Part shown: positions 13,401-26,212 of the stretch, one piece after another | Position numbering within the stretch: position 1 is the first letter of the stretch | How the letters are laid out: the number at the start of each line of letters is the position of its first letter | Assembly: GCA_003952965.2 (NCBI GenBank) | Contig: CM025850.1 | Span: forward strand, 22,318 to 86,317 | Direction: 5' to 3' | DNA: 64,000 nt | From: Morella rubra | Lineage: Eukaryota; Streptophyta; Magnoliopsida; Fagales; Myricaceae | Translations under genes and position numbers: made by a program | Notes under the pieces: model-generated | Database searches by the model: none | Told to the model about the DNA's origin: nothing | What the model saw: only the letters and a program-made list of their open reading frames with translations

Positions 13401-16400
13401 TGTATTTGTCTCTAGCGGTGTATCATTCTGAACTAGAATATAACCTTTGGGAGAAGGATATAGTCGTGCCTATGTCCTCTTCTGTATATGGATATTAAGA
13501 GAATGTGTTTGTTCAGTTGTTGACTTTCTCAAAGATAAGGTTTGTCTCTCATTGAATTGGTTCATGGGCTTTAGAATCTTTTGAGTTGTTGAAGCCCCGG
13601 TCAAAAGTGAACTTTGTTGATCCATTGAATAGAACATGTATATTATCTCGAAAACGAAGCATTGGCTCGCTTTCGTTCTGTCTTGATCCTGGTGATTTCT
13701 CCAATACTGCATACAATATCGATTACTGTTCATGTGAAAGACAGAAAGCTGGGCCTGGATGTTTAGCAATAACTCAGCTCTCGTAGTCTGTTATGGAGGT
13801 ATGAGATGGTGTATATAGGATCAACACACAAGAACATGATAATGCAGTCTCCTTGTTTGAGATTTATGGAATCGGATAGAGTCGTTTGGTTAGTCTTAGA
13901 GTATCGATTAGTTACTGTGGTTTCGTCATGGTGCTGCAACTAGGATATACATATAAGCATGCTCTCGTATTAGGTGTGTTTATTAGCCTTCATAGAATCG
14001 CTCAATCTTTAGGAGAGTTTACTTTGTAGGCGTGCTACTCACAATTTGTCGTTATTGAGCTAGTATTTAAACGATCCTAATAATGCTCTTGTGAGCTCAG
14101 TTTCTTTTAAGCTTCTTCTTATGGGACTTACACTTCAACGCGAGAGAGTTGTTGGATGACATATTATTCTTATATCTGTGCTCCTGAGGGTTGCCTTCAG
14201 TTTTATATGTATGGTCATCCTCGTGTGCATAGCAATTTACTAAAGTTCTCTAACCCGGCATGGTATAGACTTTGGTTGCCATTCTTCTCATTAGTCAAAT
14301 TCCAAATCTAAATTCCATAAATCTGAGTCGATGTATTTCTGCAGGTTCATAACACTCCTAGAAATCGGACTGGAGATGCTTCTTTTGTATTTTTTGTCAT
14401 ACATTTCTTTTGGTTCTCGCTGCGAATGGCGACGCTTTATGCCGGATAATAGGAATACTTCTACTGCTTCCGTACGAGGTTTTAGTGAGAAGCTACTCTT
14501 ATAATTGCAAGGTGAGTATTATGATTTTTATTTGCTCGCGCATAAGTCGGTGATAACTTCTGTTTCACTGGATGTTCATATCTAAGGAGAGCATGACGTG
14601 AAGAGACCATGCTGTCTGTTTAAGGGCATTTTTTCTTTGACTTTGTCTCGGGCAAGCTTGCTTCTGTTTAATGCCGCCTGCTGAGGCCATGAATTGGGGA
14701 CGTCTGAGTCGAGCTGGTGTCCCGCCTGATTGACTCGCACTCCTGAGACAGCGGTGTTGTGGCTGTGAGTGGTTGTAGGCTCTTGTGTTTTATGCCTATG
14801 TATATCTTATGTTTGCAATGTTGCCAGGTGAATTTGTTTACTATTGTTGAAGATTTTGTTTTTTTCCTTTGGGGTTCGCTTGTTCCTATCTTGCTTTGGT
14901 GATGCCCGACGTTCCGACTGTTGCCACAAGCGCAGCAGGTTGCAACGGGCGCCGATATGCTCGGTTGTTACAAGTCAGTGCTCCGCGACCGTTGTTGGTT
15001 CGAGGCAGCTAAGCGTTGGTGGTTTGCTTCCTCTGTCGCCCGTTGGAGTGTGGCTGTGTGTGGGTTGAAGCCTGACAATTGGTCCTCTGGATTCAACCTC
15101 TATTAGAAGCTTTGGCATCGCATGGTCATGGGTTTGCTCAGTGTTTGGTGCACGACCAAGAAGTCTCTTGCTATGCTTGTGGCAAATTGCTATGTTCGAT
15201 GGGAAGCGCCGCTGCCTTTTTGGTGCGGCTTTTGTGCCAATTTATATTGTTGTTCTGAGTGGGACGTTGCTTAGCACCCATTGGTGGCTCATTTTTGTTC
15301 TCGTGCTAAGAACACTTGTGTGTTGCAACTGGGTTAATTAGTTGAGTTGCTTCCTGTAGAAGTAATGCTTCGTAATAAGCTTAAATATCTAGCTGTGGCA
15401 TTGGCTTGGGTTTTTTTCTGTTTCATGAGGGCCATGTTTTCTAGTCAAGGGTAATGTTTGTATGTTGGGCTTTCATCTTCGCTATTGGGGTAAGGAGGAT
15501 ATGTCTGGTTGCGCCCTATTGTGTGATCTGATAGTCCTTTTTTGCTGCAGATGATGAAAGAATTAAAGCAAAGGACATGTTGAATTCGGTGGGATATTGT
15601 TAAAAGAAAGGTTTGAATATTTTGTTTTACCAAGGTGTTGTCACTGCTCTTAGTTTGTTTCCCAATTGTTTAATGGTTTTAATCTATTATATATTGTGGT
15701 GTTTCTATCTTGTGGATTTTATTTGCGCTGTTTTGTCGAAGGATTGTGAGATTTTAGCGCCTGTTTTGCACTCGTGTTGGAATAGGCTGTGGGTTGGCTA
15801 CCCATGAGTCGTGTTGCGCTAGTACCCGCTGGAGATGAAGTTATGGGTGCGCAGGGCTTCAGGGTTTTGATTGGGCGGTAGGTTGCATATGCTCATCGCA
15901 TGGTGTTGCAGTGCAGTGCGGCTGGTGTGTGGTCAATTTGTCGGGCGTCATGTCTTTTCGCCGACGCTATTGGGATAGTGATCACTAATCCTATTTAGGT
16001 GGTTGTTTTTCTGTTATGTTAATGCCTTTGAAAATCATGAATGGTATTAGTAGATGTGGCGCTTTCGTCTTCTGGTGTGTAAGTATCTCTACCTTCGTCG
16101 TGGCAAGGTTGCCGACATAGAGCGACAGTATGGGCTACTAAGATTTTGTATGTCACTTGGGAGTTCACTTGTTCACTTTTAACTCTCTTCCTTTTTCTTA
16201 TGTGATACCCTATTGTAATCATGGGGTAGGAAGTATTTTAATGAATGGTGAATTCCTTTATTATAGTGTACCGTATGTCAATCATTTTAATGTGCCTCAA
16301 GGGCGTTCAGTTGAACCTGAGATGGTTCAGATGGTTTGATTTTTGCTTCTGTGTCGGCTAAAAGGTGAGAAGTTTGATCGCATGCAGGGAGCATGAAAGA

Positions 16401-19400
16401 CCTCTCTTCTGGCACCGCTAGCGAATTGAGACTAGTGTCAGTGGTAGGTCAGCTGGTATTCAGTTTTTTTGACTTTTTTGTACATGATCGCAATATTTAC
16501 TTCTCTGGATAGACGAGTACGTTTTGTATTTATCTCTACTGCCGCTCCTTCGTATGTGCATTGCTCATCTTGTATTCAAGTAATTGCTTTGAGGGTTATT
16601 GACATGGTAGCTAAGTGTCTTCGCTCTCTTTATTTCGTTGGGTTTAAAAAGGATGGCAATATTTCTCATCTCATTAACTAATTTAATGAAGCTAGTAGCG
16701 TGTGGATGGAAAAATCGCAACATTGCAGTCTCTGTAGAAGCAGATAGAGGCACATGAATAAAAGCAACCTTTGGTGCCACCCGAGTTCTTTTAGGTGTGT
16801 ATGGTATAATATTCCAACTTACGGATTTTATTAGAGGGGTCTTTAGGTAATTAGGGGATGGGTTTGGTCGAGGCTACACTTCTCAGACTGTTTTACTTGG
16901 TTTGCTTGACAACTACGTTATTGAATGGCCCATAGTATACCCTTGTTATGCTCGAATGATTTGTATGCTTGCCTTCTCTCAAATTCTCTGTTTTTTCGTG
17001 TATAAGACCATATGGTTTGAAGCTTCAAGTTACGAACGTATGAAGTGTTACGACTGGGCTGTACACGCGTTACTTGCTAACGCTTTCTCCCTTATCTATA
17101 CGTATTTGAGATTTGACTTCGGTTCAATGCTTCCGAGTATTGGGTTCATCGGTTTATAGCTCTCTTTCTTATATGCCACTTAGTGCTATGTTATGGGCTT
17201 TTGTAGTTTAGGTGTCATGGATCGTAATCTCTAGTTGAAATGATAAAAGGTCATAATATGTCTGTTTCTTCACTAGAGGCGCGAATACTATAGAAGCCGT
17301 TGGACCATTTAACTTACGCAGTAGGAGCCTATCCATTTGGGTCATAAGGATGAAAGGCTTTGTTTTCTCTCCCATTGATCAAGCTTCACATCTATGGTAG
17401 ATCTAATTTTGTTTTGCTAGGGAGATTTGGAACGGTTACATTCAATTGATGCCCAATTTAATGTTTACAATGGGAGATTTGTCTATAGATAGTGTTAATA
17501 TAGGGATAAGTAGGTTGTGGTTTTATCTTGCTTAGTATGAACGTTGACATAATGTGATACAATATAGTTTTTGTTTACTTCATTGTAGTTTCACATTGTT
17601 TTGAGATTTTTTTTTTATTGAAAGTTTTTACCATTGCCCTAGCTGCTTGTTTGTGTTAATTGCCTTCATTCATGGCAAAATAGCATCTCAAGTATTGTTC
17701 TTCCAAGTACTTGGATTGAGCGCCTGTTATACGCCTGTCAGGTGTTTCGATCTCATGTGGTTCTCGATTTAGGCGTCGTGTGGGCGCGAGGTGTGGTATT
17801 ATGAAGAAGAACTTGTTGTCTTTAAATTAAACTGGTTGACTCCGCAGTTGCAGGGGCGCACGATAGGTAAGGAATCTTACTTCTCTTTCAAATGCTCTAA
17901 ATAGGAATTATCTACCGATGAAAATTCTTTTGGTTATCGTGTCTGTTGAATACTAATCGGGTTTACCGTACGCAAGTATTTGGTTGGCTTGATGGGAAAA
18001 TCCGATGGTGAGCTCACACTTCTGACCGTAAGAATTGCAGTTGATGGATTCAAAGGTGAGGCACGAAATAGGGCCTTTAGGCTCTCACACTGCTCTGTCG
18101 TATAATTTGTAAATGGAATGTCTTATCTAAGGGGTATGAGTGGGAGCATACTTACTTAAAGCGCTATATTCCAGTTTGGCTAAGGTTACCACTGTTATTT
18201 GTCTTTATTGCTTATGATCATTCTTCGTACCCCTTGTTTTGTATTCTTTTGGGCTTGGCGGAATTTCTCCTTTCTCTGAGAGATGAGAGATTTCTTTGCA
18301 ACAGTTGGACAAATGGTAGGATGTGATTTCATTTTATCTCGCCATTAATAAGAACTGTTTGACGGATATGGGTTGTGTAAGCCTGAGAGTCTGTAACTAG
18401 ATGAGGAGAGCTATCTTGTAGGGTTCCTTGCCCTGCCGTGAAGTCGCATGTAATATTGGTTGGTGGCTCATCTATTCTTACATGACACACGTCACATTCC
18501 GCACCGTTGAATGCTTAGCTTTTCCCTTCTGTGTATAGTTGTTTTTCCACTACTTTCGTGCTACCCCAGACTTCTCTTTAGGCCCTCCGCCACTAATAAA
18601 AGGCCATGCTTTCATGTACCCTCTCGTTCTACTATATGTTGACTGAAGATTTCTCTCAGTGCCTGAAGACAATACCCTTTCTTGTGTTAGTGGTGGATTT
18701 GAGTGAGGACATGCTTGCCTTTTTCTCTTCGCAGCACGTGGTGGGGCATAACGATCCGGGGCGATTCGTAGAATTGTACTAGGACTTGTACGTTAGATGA
18801 GGATGCCGCCCTCTCTACTGTTTTGACCTTTTCTGTAATTCGTTGGGTTCTGATCATCTTTGTTGGTGGGCACTTTCTCTTTGGGTTTTTGTTGGGGTTT
18901 GCTTGTCAGCCGCCTGTTTTAACGTCACAACTGATCTATCATCCGGGCTTGTTCGGTCAAGCTTCTCTAATGCATCTTCAATTGTATTGACCTGGTTTGT
19001 TTTGTATGTGTTGTGCAGGTTTGCTCTGAATTTGTCCTCCTCCACTGGACACGGGAGTGTTGTAAAGGCTTGTCCATTAGTCTTTCTACTCTCATTTCAT
19101 GGTCTCTGCCACTCAACGGCTGAATATTACATGCTTTCGTGCACCTCTTCTTTTCAGAGCAGTAACTTCAGAGCTTTGAATTGTTGGTCACTTCTTCTGT
19201 TCTTTGTACATCTTTATGCATTGAGTCATCCTTTTTAATTATTTCGGCCCATTTTTTGGTGCTTTTGATTATATGGTTAATAAGTTCCAATGAGCTCTTC
19301 CCGAGTCTGTCTCGACTGTATAGTGCTACAGATCAGAGCTGGCAGTGTGGGTCTCTGTCGTCACGATCTTTGGATGTCCATTTTGTTATCTCATGCACGT

Positions 19401-22400
19401 GTATTCAATTGCTGGTGTTGATTGCGGAATCTTGATTCTATCTGTCTGTGGCTTTTGTTCTGTGTTTTACGGTCTTTCGTTTTTGCAGGTTCGCCATTTG
19501 AGTTGGGTGTTGTTATTGTGGCGTGTTCACAGGTACAGGTATTTACTTTTGTTGTTGTAACTTTTGTATTCTCTCAATGTAGGTTGAGAGTCGATTCGGC
19601 TCATGTTAACACTTCATGCTGCATTGCAGGATGCGCCGAATGGTTTGGGTTTCGTGAGCGTTACTATATGGACTTATTTCATCTTCGCGGCAATAAAGTA
19701 ACTTGAGCCCATGCTTTTCTTCATTTGGCCAACTAAGAGCCTTGGAGATATAGCCTATGGGCCATCCTTTCTTGAGACATGCCAAGTTTACTCTTGGATT
19801 CTCTTTTGTTAATTTTTTTGCTTGCTCATTTAGTCCTGTTCTTCCAGCTTTTGTTCTATTGTACCGTTATTGTTAGTTTTTCAGCTGTGTCTAAATGGTT
19901 TTTCTTGAGGTGGGCTCTGAGCGCAGAGTACGGTGGTGTTCTTTGGTTCATAGGGCTCTCTTTCTAGCCTTTTTGGGAGATCACTTTCGCACAAGCCCTA
20001 CTCTGCCCTATCGTGGTTTTTGTCGTCCGAGTGCTGTTTCTTCGAAGGCCGTGTCCACCTTTTTTCAGCATGGAGGTTAAGTGGCCTTTTGCGATTACAT
20101 TTTCAAAATTCCCGTAATTATGCTGCACACGAATCTGTTCGTTATTTAATGTTTAGCTTCCGGTGCAACTGTATTGATCTAAGTGATTTAAGCTTCTGTA
20201 GAAGCCCGACACATCTCTTGGGGGATTGGTGTGCCATATCCGAGATTATGCTTCCACCTTCCGACTTGGTTGACGCCTCAGGAACCGTTTTTCAGCATCG
20301 CTTTAGTTGCGCGGAGAGATAGTGAGAGCGTGGGGCCCATATGTGTTGACCTTCGTTCCATAGGCTATCTGTTCCTCTGGCAATCGCAAAGGATCATCAT
20401 TGGTGCGGAATAGTCCTGGTTGAGTGACATGACTGGAGAGTTGGGTATGTTCGCTTTTGTGGTGCGTTTGATTCTAATGTCATCCTCAAACAATTATATC
20501 TTTTTGTTTTTTTTTTTTTTTTTTCTCGTTATCCTGTGCATATTTTGGTCTCATTCAAGTTGTTATAGTTTGCCCTTCTTGTGTTTTGTCTTACCACCTT
20601 TCTGTCTGCGGCCCGTTTATATTCATCCGGTTGCGGCATTAGAGAGTGTATTGAGAAGATTCTAGTACATTCGATTCTATTCTTTATTGGGTTTCTATAC
20701 TTTGTTCACGCGATGAAGTTGGCTTTTGCAATGAGCGGCATTGTGAGGAGCCGGCGTTGGGGAGGGTGTTTTTTTGATGCGTTTGGTTTTGTGGGTGGCA
20801 GTTTTGGCTCATCACACCATGTGCCTCTGGAGATATGTGCATTCATTCTCTTGGTGGGACTTTTTTTTCATACGTGGTTCTTTTGGAATTTGAGGCGCGC
20901 ATTATTAGACTAGGTGCTCGGTCTATCGTGGCTGGACTATGCCTTACGTCGGTGATATGACGCGCGCCCGGATTTTGATCGGGTAGTGCTGTGTCTGTGT
21001 GCTCTTACACATGTTTCGTTGCAGGTGCTTGTGAGGATAGCAACTATGATGCCCGGCTTCGCGATGCTTTTCCTGCGATTCCAGCATCTCGTCGAGCCGT
21101 ATGGGTGTATGGTTTTCTGTGTGTGAAATAGGTTTTTATCGGCCCTGCGATACCCTGTCTCCCTCTTTTAATTCTTCTTTCAATTGTCTTGCGCGTAGAG
21201 TGGTCTTACTCTGGGATCGTCTTGCCATACGACAAGCACGCGAACTGTCTACTCGCTATTAACCTTAACTTCCTCTCTTAGAGCTATTCAGCGGGAGGGT
21301 GACAGAAGATAGTTGGGGGATCTTGAGTCGTCTTTTGTGCCTAGATGAATAGCATTCTATATGCATTTCCGTTCTCATCCAGATCTTGTTTTCATGTTCT
21401 GATCGGTCGGTATGTTGGTGGCATTGCGTTGGTCCGTCTTATGTGCTAATGTGAGAGTGTAGCAGATCCGGTGCTGATTTTAGGGGTGTGCTTTTCTGGC
21501 ACACGTTTTGTTTATCTGGTGTGGATTGATTGAGGGTCTGGGCGGTGTGTGCTTCTGGGTTCGGTACACATCTCGCATATCTTCGGTAAGCCATTTGACT
21601 GGTTTGTCGTATTCGATGTTTCTTATTATATTAACCTTACATTGGTGTTCAATGTGGAATGTTTTTTATCCTGTAGTGATGGTTGTTAGTTGCTCTATTA
21701 CTTCCTGTGGTCATGTCTAAGACACCGATGATTCTCACAGCTCCGTGTTCGGGTGTTGACGAGCTCCTGTTTTTCCTATATAAATCTTAGCTATTTCTCT
21801 TTGCATTCGGCTCTCCTCATGCTCATCTCTTTCTCCGGCTTTTGGCTGCATCATATGGCGAAAGCAATATATGTAGGCCCTCCACTCCGTTTTGGCACTT
21901 GTTCTCATCTAAACATATTGGCCTCGGCTAGCGCGCCTTATGGGCGCCTTGTTAAATTGGGAGATGCTTTATAGAGGTCTGGGTCCTCAAGTCTACCGCT
22001 TGCGTCCCTCTCTTCTTATTGTGCGTTTGAGGACTCCATTAGGTTCTGTCTTCTCTATAGCGGCTGTTCTGTGGATCTTGGTTACTTTTTCGCTCTGAAT
22101 GCCTCTGTGAGCCATTTGCTAATTTTTGGTCCGCAATATGTACATTACTCGATCTAGACTCAGCCACGGGCGTTTAGAGGGGACATGGGTGGGAACGATT
22201 CGTTAGTTTCCGCTTAATACGTTTTTGTTTTTTTTTTTGGTTCGGTGCGGGCTACGCTGGTTCCGTCATTTGGACATTGCATATGCGGGCTTCTCATATC
22301 GACGTAAGTTTGATTGGGCGGCTAACTTCCCTGTTATCTGCACTCGCATCGGTGATTTGCCCGTATTATTTGCCTTACTCCTTGTTTGTCGGTTCACCAG
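10500..22400. other. Long gene-free T-skewed island of unknown origin
   Basis: Nearly 12 kb without a recognisable gene, RNA or transposon domain. From about 12 kb the plus strand has a marked excess of T over A; for example, 19,441-19,500 is roughly half T with only a few A. CpG is common, so this does not look like ordinary methylation-decayed plant DNA. A TATA-like motif with a CT-rich stretch lies at 11,230-11,270. The A-rich strand is minus, the same orientation as the gag fragment that begins at its right edge, so decayed internal sequence of a minus-strand retroelement is one possibility. I could not find reverse transcriptase, integrase or LTR pairs by eye. Confidence 0.5.
20508..20524. 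repeat. Poly-T run
   Basis: An uninterrupted run of about 17 T inside the T-skewed island. It could be the reversed poly-A tail of a minus-strand retroposon, but no flanking duplication is evident. Confidence 0.6.
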
Positions 22401-23995
22401 ATTACGGTAGAATTGGCGTACTTCTTCTTCATGCAATCCCACTTTAAAAAGGATGTGGGAATTGATGAAGTTGTGGGTTGACCCACTATCCACCAACAAT
22501 GTTACTTCATGCTTACCAACCCAAGCCATAAGTCGCATGGTTGAGGGCTTTTGCACGCCGGACATGGCATTGAGGCTCAACTCGGCTTCCTCACTTTCCT
22601 CATCGCTAGAGGACTCCCCATGCCCGTGCTCTTCCTCACTTGTCTCCCCCACATGCTCCTCCTCTATCCCGATCATACACATGACCTTGGCTTTCTTGCA
22701 TTGGTGATCGCGGCTCCACTTTTCACCACATTTGAAGCATAAGCCCTTCTTTATGTACTCATCAAGCTCCTCACGACTAAGCTTCTTTACTTCCTTCGCT
22801 TTGCTTCTCGAATCTCCCGTAGTCACCTCCTTTCCTTTCCAAGACCCCGTGGAATACAAGGGTTTAGAAACCTTGTTAGCCACTTGGTCCTTGACATGTC
22901 TTTTCTCGAAAGTGATGACTTTCTTCAAGGATTTCAGCCATCCTCATTGCTTCTTGCAGCCTAGTGGGCTGCTTCAACTTGAGCTCCTTGGCAATCCATG
23001 GCTTTAAGCCATCCACGAAGGTGCCAATGAGTGCTTCTTCGGACCAACCCCTCACCAAGGTTTGGAGTTGTCGAAATTCCTCCACGTATGCATGCACCTT
23101 GCCTTCTTGCTTGAGCTTAGCTAGTTGGCCATGGTGGTTGATAATGGGCGAAGGCCCAAATTGCATAAGTAGCTCCTTCTCGAATGCCGTCCACCCGAGC
23201 CTTCTTCCTTCTTTCTCATATTGGGCCCGAATCCATCTCCACCATTTGCTTGCCTTCCCATCCAGGAAGAAACATGCTGTGGCTACTCTCTCCGTCCTCG
23301 GTACTTCATAGACGTGAAAGTAGTGGTCCGCCTTATCGAGCCACTCATGAGGGTCACCACCATTGAACTTTGGGAAGTCAATTTTTAGTCTTCTTTGGTC
23401 CTCGGTTGTTAAACCGATTTCCTTCATCATCTTCATCATAGTGGTTGTCTCTTCTCGGCCTCTCATGTCTTCTTGCATTTTCATGGGCCCGGCCATAGGG
23501 CATTTCCTCCCCATACCGACTCCCACCGAGTCTTTCCTCCGTCCTTGCATGGTCAGTAACATCACGGTCAGACTCCTCCTCTTGCAGCCATCTCTCCACT
23601 ACCTCGTGCTCATTCTCCACACGTCCGCCCAATCTAAGAGGTTGCCTTGGTCTAGGCTCTCCCCTTGTGGACTCAGAAATGTGAGTTTCCCTCCCATCAA
23701 CGAGTTGCTCCTCTTCCACCCTTGGGGGTTGTACGCGGTTGTCCCCATTCGGTCTCCTCCAAGTCTTGCCAATACTGCTTGCAAGTCTTGTCTCATGCCT
23801 TCCACCGCCTTCATGTTCTCCTCCGTAGCATTAGTGACGGAAGCGATGGCTCCTTGCATGTGAGTCATGTTGGTACTATTCTCTGCTATCTTCTCCTTCA
23901 TCCAAAGAGTGGATGACTCCAAAGCTTCAAAGCGGTCTCGGTTGGATGGAAAAGTACTTGATCCGGTCTCCATTGGAATATGGGCTGCAACAACA
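22400..23995 (-). pseudogene. Broken Ty3/Gypsy-type gag with zinc knuckle and protease start
   Basis: Read on the minus strand this is a retrotransposon capsid polyprotein in at least three frames. An N-terminal part (METGSSTF at about 23,970) has a coiled region. A highly charged Arg/Glu/Asp-rich stretch follows, then the conserved gag core with FPKFNGGDPHEWLDKA, WWRWIR and FVDGLKPWI. A CCHC-type knuckle (CFKCGEKWSRDHQCKKAKV, irregular final position) lies near 22,760-22,700. The start of an aspartic protease (LLVDSGSTHNFI) lies near 22,480. Frame changes occur at about 23,600 and about 22,900. Homology ends near 22,400, just after the protease motif; reverse transcriptase and integrase are absent. 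Gypsy elements normally continue with a long pol, so this copy is truncated as well as frame-broken. Confidence 0.85.
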
Positions 23996-24000
23996 AGTCC

Positions 24001-24175
24001 AACCTTGGGTTCTCTCCAAAATGAAGATCGAACCCCTTCCACGAAGAACTTTGCACGACAACTTCCGACCTTGGGTTCTCTCCAAAAGAAGATCGAACCC
24101 CTCCTCCACCAAGAACGAAATAAGAACAAACTAGTTCCAACCTTGGGTTCTCTCCAAAATGAAGATCGAACCCCC
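24001..24175 (-). repeat. Three tandem copies in the retroelement leader
   Basis: Copies of a roughly 36-base word with core CCTTGGGTTCTCTCCAAAA followed by GAAGATCGAACCCC start near 24,001, 24,068 and 24,139, about 67-71 bases apart. They lie between the gag start and the LTR, in the untranslated leader of the minus-strand element. One copy has a one-base deletion relative to the other two. Confidence 0.8.
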
Positions 24176-24319
24176 ACCTCAAATAATAATTCCAGCAATA
24201 ATAAACAACTTCTAACTACAACAATCTCAACAAAGAGAATCAAAGTAAAGTTTGCTCGTGATTACCTCGCTTGAAGCGTAGAGATCTTCAAGCAACTCCT
24301 CTCAATGAAAGCACCAATT

Positions 24320-24944
24320 TGTTAGGTCCCGGTCAAGGACTCCAAAACAATCACCAACTCCTCCGCGCGATCCGCTCCAACACCACAATCGATCCTCCGA
24401 ACCGTTTCCAATAACACACGAGCGTGGTAAATAGGATCTAACACACAAGAAATGGATAATTCCTCACTGTTATTACGAAGAACGTGGTCTCAGGATTATT
24501 AGTCCTTCGAGCCACAAGAACACAAGAACACTCGTACTAGGGTTATTAGCCCAAGCACGCCCAAACTTAAGAGGTTATTAGCCCCCAAGTCTATTGGCAT
24601 AAACGTGCCTATGCCTGGCCAACTCACTCACAAGCTCTCTAAGCTTACAACTCAACTCTATGAATGATGATTACTAATGCTCCTGAGGGTTGCTTATATA
24701 GGCATCCTCAGGAGCTTACAAAATCCTACCAACCCAATCAAATCAAATCTAAATCAAATCTACAAGATTCTAAGGAAACAATTCCTAGAATCAAGGAGAT
24801 TTGACGATACATTCCTAAAACAACTTAACTGAAAAGGAAACTAATCTTCTAGAGTTTAGGAGAAATCTCTTAAATCTAGAAGATATGATTTATTCAATCA
24901 CTCACCACAAGGAAATCAATCTCTGAAGATATCTCCATAAAGCA
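24320..24944 (-). mobile_element. LTR of the minus-strand Gypsy element (right limit uncertain)
   Basis: The inner edge is sharp. The plus strand begins TGTTAGG at 24,320, directly beside a sequence that on the minus strand reads TTGGTGCTTTCATTGAGAG, typical of the primer-binding zone of plant Gypsy elements. The minus strand has a TATA-like box (CCTATATAAGC) at about 24,692-24,702, as expected of an LTR promoter. A CA end is possible at 24,944, but the outer limit and target duplication are not secure and the LTR could extend into the GC-rich DNA to the right. The second LTR was not found. Confidence 0.6.
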
Positions 24945-25640
24945 CTTGATCTCGCCGCCGTCCGCCGCCCTACACGGTGGCGCCGCCGCCATCCTCCATA
25001 GGTGGTGATGCTCCTTCGACTCCCCGGCCATGCTCGTTACATCCCGCTTGGTCACCGCTAAGGGTGGTGGTGCTCCGCCGGTGGTGGCTGCTGTGGGTAG
25101 CCACTCTTGATCATCTGCTACTGGTTGGTTTGGCTGGTGGCCTAAGGTCTTGCTGTGGCACTATGTCAAGGCGGTCTTGGTGCTGGCCATAGGCTTGCCA
25201 TGGCATGTCTGCAGCTGGCTGGCCGGTCTGCCAAGCATGGGCATTGCTGGGCTGTCATGGTTTGTCAAGGGTGCTGGTGCTCCTCGCTTGCGCGCGCGCG
25301 GGCTGATGCCATGGCATGGCTGTGGTGCTTCGGCCGCGCGCGCTATGGGCGTGTCATGTGCTTCGGTGCGCGCGCGTGTGGGCATGTCAGGAGCCCCATG
25401 GGTGTCACTGGGGCCGCGTCTCGCAACTTATCTCTCCTCGTGGCCGTGTAGGCCATGGTCTTCACTTGGGATCCTTTCAGAAGAATCCAGGACGTAGTTT
25501 TTTGGGTGCGCAAGATATGGGTTAGTTACGGTAAGCACCTTTGTGCATGGGTTTTGCAAACATCATGTTCGTTGAAATGCCTCGATGAGTTTAGCTTTGC
25601 AATTTCTTTGAATGTAGGGTCGTCGATCTTGCGATTTCTT
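24945..25640. other. GC-rich non-coding filler
   Basis: A GC-rich stretch with repeated CCATGG and GGTGGTG words and runs of GCGCGC near 25,290 and 25,370. Open frames of about 100 codons exist on both strands but overlap and have no domain. It may be the outer part of the LTR or of another element; I cannot tell. Confidence 0.4.
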
Positions 25641-26212
25641 TGAATGGATCAATCCCCAAATGTGCAAGCATTCGACCCAGGTGATTCCAGGGCTGACAAA
25701 TAACAAACGATTGAGACGAAAAAAATACCTCCGTACCAAACGTTAGTGGTCTTGCGACAAAGGATACCTTCTAGAGCAACGAAAACAAACAAATTGCGAC
25801 AATGGGTAGCAACAATGTCACAGGAGAAAGTGTTTGAGGTTGGGTGTTTTAAGAATTTGGGGATTTCGTATTTACCTAGGGCTCAGGGGGGAAAGTTCTA
25901 GACTTTAATTTGTTTACAAGCGGCAATGTCTGAATTTCATATAAGTCAAATGAATGGATGCGTACTGCGTTTAACACTGTAGTGGCACATGAGATAAACA
26001 ATTGGTTTTGATGTGGTCTGTGAGGTGGCGAAGTTGGCCACATGGCTAAGCTGAATGGGCTTTGCCGTTAAAAATTTAACGCTGATGGATGGAAGGATTA
26101 AAAAGTGAAAGGGGGAAAACATAAGGGACTTGTGTTATGCCCAAATTTGTTTAGGGACTAAAGTTATTTTTGTAAAAACTACAGGGACCTATTATGTATT
26201 TATCCCTAAAAA
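25640..26212. mobile_element. Mutator-like element end (one terminal inverted repeat)
   Basis: The minus strand from about 26,211 reads GGGATAAATACATAATAGG, then CCCTGTAGTTTT and CTTTAGTCCCTAAAC. This word order is widely seen at termini of plant Mutator-like elements and their MITEs. Adjacent DNA to about 25,640 includes text of the kind found inside such elements (GGGGATTTCGTATTTACCTAG). The opposite terminus was not found; the Gypsy LTR region to the left may have disrupted it. No transposase frame remains. Confidence 0.5.

Noticed and set aside
18843-19238. 131-codon plus-strand open frame
   Set aside because: It starts without ATG, is hydrophobic purely because the region is T-rich, overlaps other frames and has no domain.
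20020-20322. 100-codon plus-strand frame
   Set aside because: Chance frame in the T-skewed island; no homology recognised.
24977-25497. Overlapping GC-rich frames
   Set aside because: Open on both strands in several frames because of high GC; no domain.
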